A stretch of DNA of 64,000 nucleotides from Phorcus lineatus. Lineage: Eukaryota; Mollusca; Gastropoda; Trochida; Trochidae. The position numbers were made by a program, and so were the translations under genes. Below are positions 10,196 to 22,800 of the stretch, piece after piece (positions within the stretch are counted from its first letter, which is position 1; each line of letters opens with the position of its first letter). Under the pieces are notes generated by a model that saw only the letters and a list, made by a program, of their open reading frames with translations, did not search any database and was not told the DNA's origin. The stretch spans positions 15,720,701 through 15,784,700 of the forward strand of contig OV121091.1 in NCBI GenBank assembly GCA_921293015.1. Reading direction: 5' to 3'.

Positions 10196-11454
10196 AAGAT
10201 TGGAGTTATTTTTTCCTTGCTTAATGTTCATCATTATAAAGAGGTAGAACTTCAATTGGCAGCGCACTTTGGCTACCGGACGCCAAGAGGACAACACAAA
10301 TATCCAATTAAGTGTTATTATTAACTATCACTTGGTATCGAAATATATACATGTATGCATGATTGGAAATGAAACACGGGAAATCAATCTATCATGAACA
10401 TTAAATTAAAGGAACAATATAAATATTACACATGTAAATATGAAGTCAAACTTAAAAAAACCCATTACGCGATAGAGAAACCAGTACGATTTTCATCAAA
10501 TTTTGGATTTTACATGAAAATATGTTTCAAGGAAAGTTACATAATTTAGCACAGTGATTCTTTCATTAAGAATCTATGAATCAACCCTTGCCTTAGACTC
10601 AAAGTGTGCGGTAATTGAGTCAAAACACATATATATATGTTAGATCAACACATCAAACCAGCATGCATATTATTAGATTGATATTGCGTCTACGTTTATT
10701 CAGCAAAGTATGGCTATTAACCCATTACCCTGACCTTTCAAAATGTTACGTATATCATTTTCAGCCAGAGAAATATCACAGAAAGATAAATGTTGACTGA
10801 ATATATGTGTCAATATTCATGTCTGCACATACGTAGTCTATCACAATGCGTCCAAGATACCATTTTTATTCTAATAATCGATAGGTCTCCTACAGAATGC
10901 CGTAAATGTTCGTAATAAAACACTTAACACTGATTCAGAAGCTTGAACGTTCTTTGAGATTAAGATTCAGTTAGATACGTACTTGAGAATGAAAAATTAC
11001 AATGGAAGTATCATATTCACGCCTTAAGATGCTCGTCCGCGTATTCCGTTTTTCCATAAAGGGGAGGAGTTCGGTTTTTTGAACGAAAAAGTCTAAGATA
11101 AATATAACTGAAATCACAAATGCTCTTGTGATCGCTTGTCCTGGAAGGAGGTTCTAAAGGTATATTAGAAAAATACTCTCTGTTGTTGTTTTCTGCTGGC
11201 GGTAAATTGAAAATAAAAAATCCCACATATCTCACTGTCTTTATTTGCATTCATGCCCCTGGGAAACCGTGGTCTCAGTGTGAAACCGTCCCCTCAACCA
11301 CATACTACAAATCCTATTCAAGGCCGGTATTGTACTCAGAGAAATACGGTATCCACACGACATCAACACTCCTTTATATTAATAAAGTCAGTCTCTTCAC
11401 TCATGGTATTTGTTCTGTGGATTTATTATATTTCAATGGTGAAATATGACATTT
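10196..11454. other. Intergenic DNA
   Basis: No gene, exon or element could be supported. Overlapping short open frames at 11183-11459 lack any recognisable domain. Confidence 0.45.
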
Positions 11455-11534
11455 ATTAGTGAAAATAAAAACCGTATTTTCACTGAGTGAAATAATAATG
11501 GTATTCTACTCAGTGAAATAACGCAATAATCATA

Positions 11535-11575
11535 TGACGTCATCTGTGACGTCAAGAAACAATTTAATGACGTCA
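11535..11575. promoter_or_regulatory. Cluster of three perfect CRE palindromes
   Basis: TGACGTCA occurs at 11535-11542, 11547-11554 and 11568-11575. This is the full CREB/ATF binding site. It lies just upstream of the inverted repeat at 11655-11826 and near short repeats of CACTGAGTGAAATA/CTCAGTGAAATA, so it may belong to one repeat family. Binding is inferred from the motif only. Confidence 0.6.
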
Positions 11576-11654
11576 TGCAAAGGCCGCGCTAGCAATGCGA
11601 TTTAGCTACTCCATTCATATAGTTAAGGTCATTTACGGGGTTTTTGGAAACATA

Positions 11655-11826
11655 ATAAATAGAACATTTGACATTTCTCGTCGAATACCATGTATATCTC
11701 ATCTCGTGAAGTAGAAAATAATATATTTACACTCGTGACTGCGCCACTCGTGAAAATATCATTTCTACTTCACTCGATGAGATATACATGATATTCGACG
11801 ATAAATGTCAAATATTCTCTATTTAT
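11655..11826. repeat. Long inverted repeat (about 64-bp arms, 44-bp loop)
   Basis: Arm 11655-11717 and arm 11762-11826 are near reverse complements. They share ATAAATAGAACATTTGACAT-like and GAGATATACATG-like segments. The loop contains ACTCGTGACTGCGCCACTCGTG. Foldback transposon or end of a larger repeat; superfamily unknown. Confidence 0.8.
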
Positions 11827-11829
11827 GAG

Positions 11830-12690
11830 TCCTGGAGAAATGAGATATAAACATTTGAAAGATGATTCATCAAATATTTTAGTAGTAATAGAAATTTAAC
11901 TTAATTGTTTATTTTGATATACAAAAATCTGATGATTCAACATTTTTTTAAATAACAAGGATCAAAGCATACAAGTGAATATTATTTAGAGCGACTAGAT
12001 AACCTAGCATAACATGATATGTGTGTAATACATACAATATGAAATGGAAGATATAGGGTTTGTACAATCATATGAAATTATCATCGTCATTTTGAGGGAA
12101 AATGACAGTGACGTATGATTTTGAATCTTATGCATTTGATTACCCCTGCTGTAAGTGTAAAGTGATTTTGGTAGAAAATAAATTTCATGAAACTTAAAAT
12201 TCCCCACTTGGTATGCAGCACTGAGCCTAAGCTACACACAACAATTTGCCTATTTTTAACTTTCAAAAATCAAGCGAAATCCAGAGGCTATTTGCAATAT
12301 TTTATTGTTGAGTGTACGATAAAATAAATAATAACTAAAATGTTTTAACTGTTATTTTTGCATGAGCGGATTGAACGCTTTACGTTTACTAGTGACTGAT
12401 AACAATGATCACTTGGAACACGTGTACATGATGATGATGATGTCTCTAAGGGTTGGTAGTCATTCTACCAATAACATTGAAATAACAGATTCCCTATTGC
12501 TCTGTGACATTACATCACCGGTCACTATCGACCAAAGTGATTTGAAAAATCGAACCTCACTGCAACTAATTCCATATTATCAATGAATTTTCCTTACGTT
12601 CTTCTCCCTAGATCAAAACAATTGTCAACATGAGTCTGGCTATTGTATTTGGCTACTCAGTATCTATGACCTGGCACTGATAAGACAGCA
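11830..12690. other. AT-rich intergenic DNA
   Basis: No gene or repeat recognised except a short ATG/GAT microsatellite near 12370-12382. Confidence 0.5.
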
Positions 12691-12696
12691 CATAAA

Positions 12697-13015
12697 TGAT
12701 CGAAAACCGGACAATTGCGCGCGTCAAATAGCCAAACGTAATTTTGGAGACTTATCTAAAACTACCAGGAAGGCAGTTAGGAGTTGAAAGCGTTTGTTAG
12801 GTTACTTAACCAATATCCATGTATATTGGACGTGATATATACACCTATGTGCATTCATAAGGCTGTTATCAGATTTTCATGGAAAACCAGTATTTGTCAT
12901 AAATATGTCTTTTGGACATGTAAAGTTAAGATTTTTTAATTCTATATCACCACATATGATATTTAGGTTCGTATCAAAGGTAAATAATATGTTATGAAAA
13001 TCACGGAGTGGCTCT
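12697..13015 (+). mobile_element. TTAA-type DNA transposon, copy B (left end lost)
   Basis: The start (GATCGAAAACCGGACA) matches copy C at 25878, and the 3' half matches copy A at 1-159. It ends in CGGAGTGGCTCT followed by TTAA (13016-13019). The left inverted end is not visible. Confidence 0.72.
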
Positions 13016-13029
13016 TTAAGAGTCGAACG

Positions 13030-13360
13030 GTCTGCAGGGCTATGTGGATGAAGGGTCTATTGGATCTCTTGTCAGCAGCCTTTTGATTCTGTAGACCGAA
13101 GAATACAGCACGGCCACGTCAAAAAGTTTGCGTATCTAGTTTTCCTATTGTATACATATGTTTATACCTGAGTGATAGATTCCAGCGTGTTGTGATTGGT
13201 GTCATCGGAAAGTATCATGCTACGTTGCGGGGTTCCCCAAGGATCTGTACTAGGTCCAGTCTTATTCATACTGTAGTCAAGTATCCTACGTACCAGAATA
13301 TGGCAATAGGGGGTAAATCAAAGCATTTGCTGATGCTGATCTAGGTTAATCAAAGTTCAA
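13030..13360 (+). pseudogene. Reverse-transcriptase relic of a jockey/CR1-type LINE
   Basis: A short readable stretch near 13193-13255 gives LRGVPQGSVLGPVLF, a reverse-transcriptase motif typical of jockey/CR1-type LINEs. Further on, 13323-13343 reads AFADADL, a decayed copy of the catalytic FADD motif. The rest is broken by stops and frameshifts. It is inserted next to the TTAA-type element. It is too decayed to assign to a family. Confidence 0.7.
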
Positions 13361-13989
13361 AATAAATGAAGCGTTCGACGCAATTTCTTGCATACTGATT
13401 AATAATAATCCAACACTTGGTAGCTTGCTTCTCCAGCCTCTGAACTTTACCAATGTGATACTTCCGGTTTGAATATAGTACTTACCTAGCGTAATTTTTT
13501 GTTTTAGTTGACCGGACGTGAAATGAACAACATTTCTATGGAGACCCAATAAATCAGATTTTGAAATTATGATAATATATCAACCTTATATTATATATCA
13601 AAAGAAATACAATTACTAGAATCTTTATCAAATTTAACAATTATTTACTGTACGATTACTTCAGGCCACCTTATGATCTCTATTTTCAATTGATGCGAAG
13701 ATTCAATAACGAAAGCACAACGGCTTTTAATCCACATGATTTCCCTGTATCACTGCCCAGAAAGCTTTATTTGCAATAATACGTTTTCTATATGTCACAT
13801 GGGACCGCCATTTGATAGACAAATGCTCTCTACATATTAATTGTAATCTGTATTAATAATACAAATATCGTTACAATCATTGAATAACAGATTGACAGAT
13901 GAAATAAAGTATTCACATGTTATAACGAATGACTGTAGTTAAAAGAGAATTTGTTTGATGTAAGTTTTTATCGACCGTTTTACGACCCT
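13361..13989. other. AT-rich intergenic DNA
   Basis: Nothing recognised. The boundary of the segmental duplication is set at about 13990 because that is where I first see clear matching to copy 2. Confidence 0.4.
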
Positions 13990-14814
13990 ATGTGTGCAAT
14001 TATTCGAATTTTAATAACCAGTGTTCACAATAGTAACACATGTCAATGAACAGCATCCATAGATTAATTATCTAGATTCAGAAATAAAAAGGAAGCCACG
14101 TTGCCCTGCCTTTCTCTTTCCCAAGTTAATGTCAATTACAGTTGACGTACAAATGTAATGCAAGGAAAACTTTCAAGTTTCCACAGCATGAGGGTTGCGT
14201 TTTTTCTGTTCACACTATCAATATAATTTAATGCTATGACACTCAGAGATGCCATAACGTTATAAGACACCAACTGACAACCATGGCAAAGCAAAATAAA
14301 CGCACCACACACGTCTTTCACCATGAGTTTATGTTCAAGATTAACTTGAAGAGATATTCATCAATCTAACGTCTTTATCACTATCATTGACAATGCATCA
14401 TATCACTCACGAAGGGATAGTGAATGGTAAAGGGAAAACAATAGACACATGTTAGAAATGTAAAACTTCGGATTTTGAAATATCGCCAGGGTCTCGGCAA
14501 TATTTATTGTTTGATGTAGAGAAATATGTCCTTAAATTCAAGCATATCATTCAAGCAGATCCACGTATTGTTCACAACAGCGACATAGAGTGCTGATTTT
14601 TTTGTCTGCATTGATACGTGGAGACAAAATTAAAGTTGGGCTCCAGAGTAAATTCAACGAAGAAAAATTTAACACTTTTGTGAATTTTTCATAATAAATC
14701 CTTCTTGAAACGAATTTACATAGAGATTTTAAAATTTTTATTAATTGATTAATAAGAAAATAATTTCAATAATGAAAACGATAGGGACTTGCTTTCTCGA
14801 TGGTGTTGCTCCGT

Positions 14815-14870
14815 AAAATCGACCGGATTTGACGTCAACTGTAAACAACGCCACGTGACGTAGCCGCCAT
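14815..14870 (-). promoter_or_regulatory. Promoter-like motif cluster
   Basis: On the minus strand: ATGGCGGC (YY1-like), then TACGTCACGTGGC (CRE half-site joined to a CACGTG E-box), then GTTGACGTCAAA (CRE). This is GC-richer than its surroundings. No gene start is seen beside it. It could be an old retroposed promoter or part of a repeat. Confidence 0.3.
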
Positions 14871-17799
14871 ATCAAACGTAACGAAAACACGTTTTATATT
14901 TACCTGATCGCGTTCTTGTAGCTTTTGGACACTAAGGACGTTTTTGGGTTAGGGACATCTAGAAATATATACTGTACGGAAGTAATGAATGACTGGGGAA
15001 AAAACATATGATGATTAACACCGTAGCTGGCTATCCTTTTAAAGGGTAAAACATGAAACAATTTGTCAAAAGAGATTCCACATCACATATCACCTTACGT
15101 TAAGTCAATGTTTACAGTAACTATGACTCTTAATGTAACGATATCCAATCAGAAACCTTCTGGGTATATTATAGCGATTGCATTGCAAGCTTTGACATCC
15201 ATTTTCGTATTACTTAGCAAATAATATTTAAAAACAATTCAGATATTTCATATCTGAATAGAAAACGAAAACGCTGTGATACGTTGATTGAGATACATTG
15301 CTTTTTCTTTCCTACTTGAAAATCTAATATATATACAAATATGGTAATGGCAATTGTAAATTGCTGGCGATTTTTGGAACTCTAAGATGGGATTATATAT
15401 GTTTTATATCATTTGCTGTAAAATAGATACATCATTCAGACTAACTGTTTGTTTGTTCAGAGTAGACACCAACAAGAACTTAATCGGAATAGATGACTCC
15501 GAATGTGTAAAACCACATGGGGTTTGATTAAGAGATCTATTCATGAAAGTAATTAGAAAGTAGACGTGTCGTAGTTCCAATGACCCATGATGAATTGGTA
15601 CCATCAAGGGGTTAATTATCTATAAATTTTCTTAGTTCGTGCATGAGTCCTTACAAAGGACCTACATTTTGCGATTTAGTTTAAAAAAGGCACACTTCGC
15701 GATTTGGTTAAAAATAGCACTATCACAATTCCCATTTGATTGAAATTGATTGAAATTGATTTCTGTGTTGCCTTATTGCAATAGTATCACTCATTTCAAT
15801 TCAATTCTTGCTTTGCTTTGATTAACTTAAATTAAAAGCCGTTAAGAAAACAATAGGTGTTCAGTATTGCTTTGTCACATTATAGCAAATGACAAAATGT
15901 GGTAAGTCATTCCCATAAACAGTCAGTATTATTGCTTCGATTATCTGAAATTAAAAACCGTGTTGAAAAACAGTTGGTTTCCAGTAATGCTTTGTCACAT
16001 TAGATCAAATAACAAAATGTACCTTCTCTATGCGATATTTGCGAATATGTCAAAATTAAAATGATCTTTATTACCTCAAGTTTAATTAATGTACTCTCTG
16101 CAAGATCGTTAAATGTTCGAATAAGGATGTTACATAGAACGACTAGAAACCATTGAGATGTCACATTATTAAGGGATTTTAGGTCATTTTTCTCATTGCA
16201 AACAATCGCACTTGTATGCTCCCTGACACTTTCAACACTAGGAAAGCAACGAAGCGAGTAATAGAAAGGACAAACAATAGAAGACTGCTGAATGCAAGTC
16301 TATTTTCTTAAAGCATGTAAGGTGTGCTGTTTTGGGAATTGTTTTTTTATTCGTTAAATTGATGCTTGCAATTTACGTCAAGAGTTCTTAAGAAAAGTGA
16401 CTTGATTCCTCATACTTGAACGTCAGTTGACATGATCTTCTGAAACTTTTTCTAATCCAAGTCGATAATTCTACGATACGTGCTATGCCCACTTTTGTTA
16501 CGGACCCCATGGGCCTTGAATATACTTAGCAAAACATGACAAAACAAAATTCACAAAGACATCAACATGGTCATTTAAAACATTCACATCTCAATCTATT
16601 TAGATAGCAATCCATATTATCCTTTCACACATAAACAAGGGTGCAAATCTCACCAAAGATGAACTGACAAATAGGAATAATTCTATGTTATTTTTAACTC
16701 TTCATTCTCTTGCCAAATAACCTTGTACAAAGTTAGATTCTTGAAGAGTACACTGATCCAACTCATTATAAATTGATGTTTATTTCATATAAGGTGGTAA
16801 TTGGTCCAACTTACTAATTCAATTGTTCAGTTTGTGTTCAATAGTAATAATGATTCTATATCAAAATCTGTAACCCCTTTCCGACAACCCAAATTTGTTT
16901 TGAGAGGTTATAAGATGCCACTATAGAGAAACATTAGTGTTAAAGGGACAGTGAGTGTATTTTGTTGAAAGTTTAATGACGAGTGAATCTAAATGATTAA
17001 AGCTTTAACAAACAATGTTTCTTTCCAGTCAAAGTTAATCATTTTCAAATTGAAAGATGTTCACATATAGTTAGATGCTTCTCATTGACGTAATAATTTC
17101 TTGAAAGTTGGTTTATAGTTTAAAAATGATTCTTGGCCTACATCAGAAGCAACACTGTCAACAAGTGCTGAAATTCGTAAATTCAGGCATCGTAGTGTAA
17201 TGTCAAATTCCTGATTATCTGTAACCTTATTTAACCTTGTTTAAAGACAAAAATAATGGACTCTGTGTGTGTTTGAATATCCTTTTTTGGATAATGCATT
17301 GTTAACTTTTCATCGGCCTTATAATAGAGCAAAGGTATATAAACAGGTATTATGAATTTTTTGAAATCATTGGAAGGTGAAATGCAATGTACATTTTGTC
17401 TGTCATATCTGTATAACGCCATTATCTCAGAAGAGATAGATACTATTATGAACGTGTCATTGGTATGAAGATGCCTAGAAAGAAGTGGAACCTTTAAAGC
17501 TTTTTGGTCAATTCAGGGTTATTGCATTAAAATCATTCTGACAGTAGAAATATATTTGAATCATCGGTGACTGCTTTTATAGAGCAAGGTTAAGTTTTGT
17601 GAAAATTATCTTGTATATTTATCAGAACTGACATTTTGTATTAAAGATTTTGTGCAGGATAGAAATACAAATGTTGTTAACATATGAAGATCTAGCATCT
17701 TCGTCATCGTCATTCAAAATTTATTTGATAGGCAGTCAAAAGTGATATCAGGGGTTACCTATTATTTCTTATATGCCTTTCAACCTCGTATCAGTTATT

Positions 17800-18026
17800 C
17801 AATAAATATATAAAGAAATAGATAAGGAAATAAATAAGGAAATAAATAAATTGATTAAATAGTGATTCATGAATATTAAGATACATATATAGATTGATTG
17901 ATGAATTGATGGAAGGAGGGATCGATGGATGGAGGGACATATAAAATAATAACGAATTGAATGAATGATTGAATGAATGAATGAGTAAAATAACATATGA
18001 AACGAATGAATGATTGGATAACTCAC
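17800..18026. repeat. Degenerate tetranucleotide repeat
   Basis: Runs of AAAT/GAAA, then GATT/GATG and GAAT units. Two overlapping minus-strand open frames across it are low-complexity translations and not genes. Confidence 0.85.
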
Positions 18027-19281
18027 AATTCATTGAATAATTGCTGTTGTTCTTGGTCTTCTCTGAGAAGGATCAGTTAATGGAATTAAGATAAAGTTCG
18101 ATGGAAGTCAATGTAAGAAGCACCTTCATTATGTTATATTACCTATATTTTTTCTTGAATTCTTCTTGTAATGGCAAAAATTCTATTTCTGATCGTTGTG
18201 TTCGCTCCTTTCAGGCCTCAATGTAATGACATTTCTTGATTGGTTTCAGGATTAGCAGTCATTCATAGCTTATAATTTGAATCAATTTATCCTTAAATGT
18301 AGTAGTTCTGTATCGTCCAATGACAATTAGGAAAGGCAAATGCTGATTAGTTGGTAAATGATGTCGTCAAATGCCAGTAACTTTGATATGAAATAACAAT
18401 ATAAACTGACATTTATACATGTATATCTATAATGTTTTCTCTTCCCTTTATTTCACAGAATATATCTGATATAAAAGCAGAGTTCATTACATTCATATGG
18501 ATTTCATCTATTCATTGACCATCTGAAGAGCGGTACTGCTTATTATGATTTAGTAAATCTGACTCAAACTTGTATATTGAAGTACTCATGACGTTCTGAA
18601 AAAAACATGCAATAATATATATATTATATATACTAATATAACCAAATAATCTTCAGACACTCAGTCAATCTTTAAATTTTATCACTAGATTAGTATCATC
18701 GAGAAATCGTGTCAACTCTTTCAAAGAAGTAGGCCCAAATTGCTGGAAGATGGTACAAGCCGCAATAACATTCACCTCAGTGATAGGAATAAATAATTTC
18801 TTGAATCATTAAAACGTTATTATTTTTTGCTGCCATCTCTTTGCTAATTGTAATTTTTAGTGCATTAGAGTAACCTTAACTTTAACGGTGAAAATAATGT
18901 TTTAAAAGTTTTTAAACCAAGTGAATATTCTTGTAAAGTCGTATTTCTGAACTTTCAAAATAGAAATTCCTTTGAAGGTTAGATATAATCAAAACTGTAC
19001 CCTTGAAACATTTAGTTATATATCTTGTTGATGATAATGTCATGATTTAAAAAATATTAAGGAAGTAAAATCATATAATAAATTAGAATGTACCCTTGAA
19101 TATAAAACAGAGAATAACATTAAAGGCAAGATAAAGAATACAAGCTGTCAAATTTAAAAAAACCAACTAAGCAGGTCAACTTAACTTTTAACATCTTGTA
19201 CAAGAAATATTATTTCATTCAGATATTGTTCTATGAGTTAGGTTGCTTCATTAATCATATTGTATAATGTTTTGTTTCATG

Positions 19282-19283
<2 letters not shown>

Positions 19284-19334
<51 letters not shown>
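19284..19334. repeat. (TA)n microsatellite
   Basis: About 25 uninterrupted TA units. A shorter (TA)n follows at 19454-19475, so the hammerhead-like segment lies between two TA tracts. Confidence 0.97.
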
Positions 19335-19339
<5 letters not shown>

Positions 19340-19420
19340 GTTCATGCAGTTCCACCTCTCAAGTCTTATATAGAAAAACACATTTGTTGAAGAAAACCAA
19401 GATGATTTATTCACAAGTAC

Positions 19421-19443
19421 TTTCGACCATAAGGTCTCATCAG
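19421..19443 (-). ncRNA. Hammerhead ribozyme catalytic core (possible retroelement remnant)
   Basis: On the minus strand the order is CTGATGA, a perfect 4-bp stem GACC/GGTC with loop TTAT, then GAAA. All core bases of the hammerhead are present, including the G-C pair that closes stem II. After GAAA the strand continues so that AGTACT (19416-19421) forms a palindrome, which would fit a very short stem III used by dimers. Stem I is weak or distant (CACATTT and AAATGTG lie on either side). Hammerheads with short stem III are known in Penelope-like elements and retrozymes. No reverse transcriptase is found nearby, so this is at most a remnant. Confidence 0.5.
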
Positions 19444-19453
19444 AAAAATGTGA

Positions 19454-19475
19454 CATATATATATATATATATATA
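19454..19475. repeat. (TA)n microsatellite, short
   Basis: About 11 TA units, directly beside the hammerhead-like core. Confidence 0.9.
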
Positions 19476-19670
19476 ACTCTTACTACTATACATTTAGATA
19501 TTAGTATGCATGGTCTTTTTTTAAGTATGCATGTTCTATGACAAAGTGAAAAGTTTGTTGAATCATAAAGTCAGAAGTTTTAAGAATAAAAAAAAATACA
19601 GAAAGACTTAGGTACCTCTTCGTTGCATGAACACGAATAACCTCTGAAAAATTGAATATCTACTAGATAC

Positions 19671-20122
19671 CCTTCTTTTCCAACAGAGGTAGCTCCGTCA
19701 TTAATTTCTATACAACCTCTGTCTTAATACGGAGGTTTCTCGGTCTTCCGGCACTCTCCCCTGGCGGGACAATATTGCAACTTAACTACCTGGCTATATT
19801 TCAGCCAATGAAAACAACGAATGCATAAATAACATATTTGATGTCACACAGGACTGTGCAATGAAACAGTCTGATAATGAGGCATTTGTGTACTGTAAAG
19901 ACGACTAAAAGTGCAAGGTGCATATTAGAATAAAGTTTAGCTTTTGGGAAGCTTAGGGAAATAACGATTTGAATGATAACTTTTGAAACGGCGTCGCTGA
20001 TTGCACAACTAACTTTGATTGCATCCAATCAGCATTCTACATTTCGTGCACAAGAAACCTTCGAATTAAGACAGAGGTTGTATAGAAATTTATGACGGAG
20101 CTACCTCTGTTGGGAGAGAATG
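19671..20122. mobile_element. Mutator-like MITE of a second family, with perfect 9-base target duplication
   Basis: Inverted ends of about 70 bases share CCAACAGAGGTAGCTCCGTC, TTTCTATACAACCTCTGTC and further bases. It is flanked by ACTAGATAC at 19662-19670 and 20123-20131. Length 452 bases, no transposase. The end sequence differs from the family at 288 and 3627. It is present only in copy 1 of the segmental duplication, so it inserted after the duplication or was lost from copy 2. Confidence 0.88.
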
Positions 20123-20449
20123 ACTAGATACAAACTTTGGCAACATTTGAAGGGGTTCATAAGAATAAGAAAAACAATTTAAGTATTGAAATTAGGGTGT
20201 TGGACGTACTTATGTTAAAATTTACACTAAATTTGTTTCCAATGGAAAATGATGGTCGACAGCTTTTAATAGAAAAATGTGACATTAGCTGACACTTTAT
20301 AGTTTTAATGGCTGTTGAGGAGTGCCCTTTAGGGACAAAGAAACTCATGTTAAGTTACAAATATTAAGATCAATGATTATGACTTCGGTCCTATTGTTCG
20401 AATGACAATTATTCAAAGTACACTTGATGTGTTGACACTTTATTCATAT

Positions 20450-20980
20450 CAGACTTATATTGTTTACACTGAATTAGATGCCGAACTTCAGTATTAGAGG
20501 TAACAGAGTACAAAAAGAGGGTTTATTCTCTTTAAAAGTTTAAAGCAGATTTTTATGTTTAAATAACATTCAAATATTATATACGCTGTTGAATTGTTTG
20601 TTCTTGTAGAACAGATGGCATTTTTTTCACTTAAAGAAACCTTCTTACTTCGTTGATATAGGGAAATACATGATGCTTAAAGAAACAATGGTGATTAGTT
20701 AATGCAAATAAAATTCAACAGCAGAATTAAGATAATGTATGAACTATGCATGTACCATAGAAGTTAAAATTTACACGGAGGATGCTGCTCTCCAAAAGGA
20801 TGATTCGCATTTGGGGTTACAGAGTATAAAGAAAAGGTTATTCATTTTCACACTGAGATTGGATAGTCCAAAAATATCATCTTACTTGATGAAGTGTTTG
20901 TTCTTGAGACACTGACGTAAAATTTCTCTCTTAAAATACATATTTAAGAATAACTAAGTAAATATATGTAGACATTGAGA
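20450..20980 (+). repeat. Imperfect tandem duplication (about 310-bp period)
   Basis: 20480-20620 and 20790-20930 share diverged segments such as ACAGAGTA(C/T)AAA(A/G)A(A/G)A, followed by TTATTC and TTGTTTGTTCTTG. Old local duplication without coding content. Confidence 0.5.
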
Positions 20981-22255
20981 TAACGTATACACTATCTATC
21001 TCCCATATTAGGAGATATGTTTTCCAGAGGGATATGTAATGTAAGTGAATCAAGGGTAAAGTGTTTTAAATGAGTTTTTTTTTATAAAGCATCAAAACAG
21101 GAATATCCAAAGTTAAAGGCATTAGATCACGTTTTTTGATGCGGTTATTGTTACAATTTAAGGTTTGAAAAATTTACATTAAATATTAGTTTATTAAAGA
21201 TATATTATCTTCATACGGTTTAACATCTTATTACTTAACCCAATAATCTGAAGTCGTGGAATAGGTTCATGTTCCAAGCAAATACTGCAAGCCGCCATTT
21301 TAATGGCATTTCAATCATTCGAGTTAGGGAAATTGCTTCGCGAAGCTTAACCATACATTGTACGTTGATTTGAGAGCTACTTTAATTGATCAAAGTAGTC
21401 TAATCTAAACTTCCTAGTTAAATCCCTTTTATGAAAACAAGCTAATTTACCTTTAAACTTTATTGTTATTTTATCATATAAAACGAGATTTATTTATTAG
21501 TTGATACTTAGAATTTCACACTGAGTTTTTAAACCACTTTATTCACGTATCCATTTCTTATAATAATAACTATTTCATCTAACAATAGTATACCCTTTAA
21601 TTAAGAAACAAAACCTTTAGAATTTTAGAATAACACAAGTAAAAGCAATCATTGTTGACACAAACGGATTTTGTCATCCTCGGTCACCCGGTCTTTATGT
21701 TCCGATACTCTTTACAAATCACTTCTGGGAATCTTCATGAGAAAAATCTGTACTGAAATTACTCGCCCTTCATTTGAATAAGCCAATGAAATTGCTACGT
21801 CAATAGGATATGCGAGCCTCTCGTAACAAACCCACTTTATAACTGCTTACATGAAATTTGCTTGTAATTCAAGAGCCTAGGTTATTCTTTCGTGCTTTTA
21901 CCCATTCAAGAGGGAAGGTTTCTTTTTGAATTTTAATGATAGATTCCCAGCTTCCCAGCTTTTTGGAAGTATATAGGAACATAAAATCCTGAATCTGTAA
22001 AAGCATTTTTCAACATTTCAACATCTTGCAAATTCCATCTTTATGCAAAGAGCTTGAATGTATCAAACCGTCTTTATGTCTTCATCTTTTTTTTTTTTGG
22101 AGTAAGTAAACAACAGTTTTGCAGAGATTATAAAGTGTTTACCCATTATTTGGACTAAAATAAAATGTTATTTTACATAAAATCTATTCCTTAAAATATA
22201 CATATGTTTGTGCATACCTTCCCGAACTGCTGCGACGAATGTCAGTACATGTAAA

Positions 22256-22590
22256 TATAACATGATGCAAATAGAAGAACACAAAAGAAAGCTATTAAGT
22301 TTCTAGTGTAACGTTTCAAATGTGTAATGTTTAGATTCTCTGGTAGCGATATAAAGTACTATCAAAAGTTTAAACTTCTTTAAATTTCTCAAAGTTTGAT
22401 TTTCCCATACAAACCTATTTTTCATATAACCTGATGCATATATAAGATCACAACAGTAAGCTATTAAGTTTATAGTGTAATGTTTCAAGTGTGTAATGTT
22501 GAGATTCTCTGGTAGCGATCTAAAGTACCATCAAAAGTTAAACTTCTTTAAATGTCTTAAAGTTTGATTTTCCCATACAAACCTATTCAC
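22256..22590 (+). repeat. Recent 169-bp tandem duplication
   Basis: Two units with high identity: GCTATTAAGTTT at 22291 and 22460, then ATTCTCTGGTAGCGAT and GATTTTCCCATACAAACCTA in both. The first unit is AT-rich and non-coding, and so is the second. Confidence 0.9.
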
Positions 22591-22729
22591 TAATTTTAAG
22601 ATAATTGAAAAAAGTCGCTAACAAGGGTCACAAAGATCCTAGTTTCGTACAACATGGATTGCAGTTGAACTTTATAGGACTACTGGTTTTTTTGCATCAT
22701 GCTCATTAAGGAACTGTCAAAATTCCAGA

Positions 22730-22800
22730 GGGGTTAGAATTAATGTACGTTGATCCCCTAGCTAAGGGGTTAGAATTAATGCACGCTGATCCCCTAGCTT
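22730..22800 (+). repeat. 36-bp tandem duplication
   Basis: GGGGTTAGAATTAATG starts at 22730 and again at 22766, each followed by a GATCCCCTAGCT segment. Only one, more diverged, unit is seen at the matching place in copy 2 (about 30552). Confidence 0.85.

Noticed and set aside
17791-18033. Two overlapping minus-strand frames rich in Ser, Ile, His and Phe
   Set aside because: Translations of degenerate tetranucleotide repeats.
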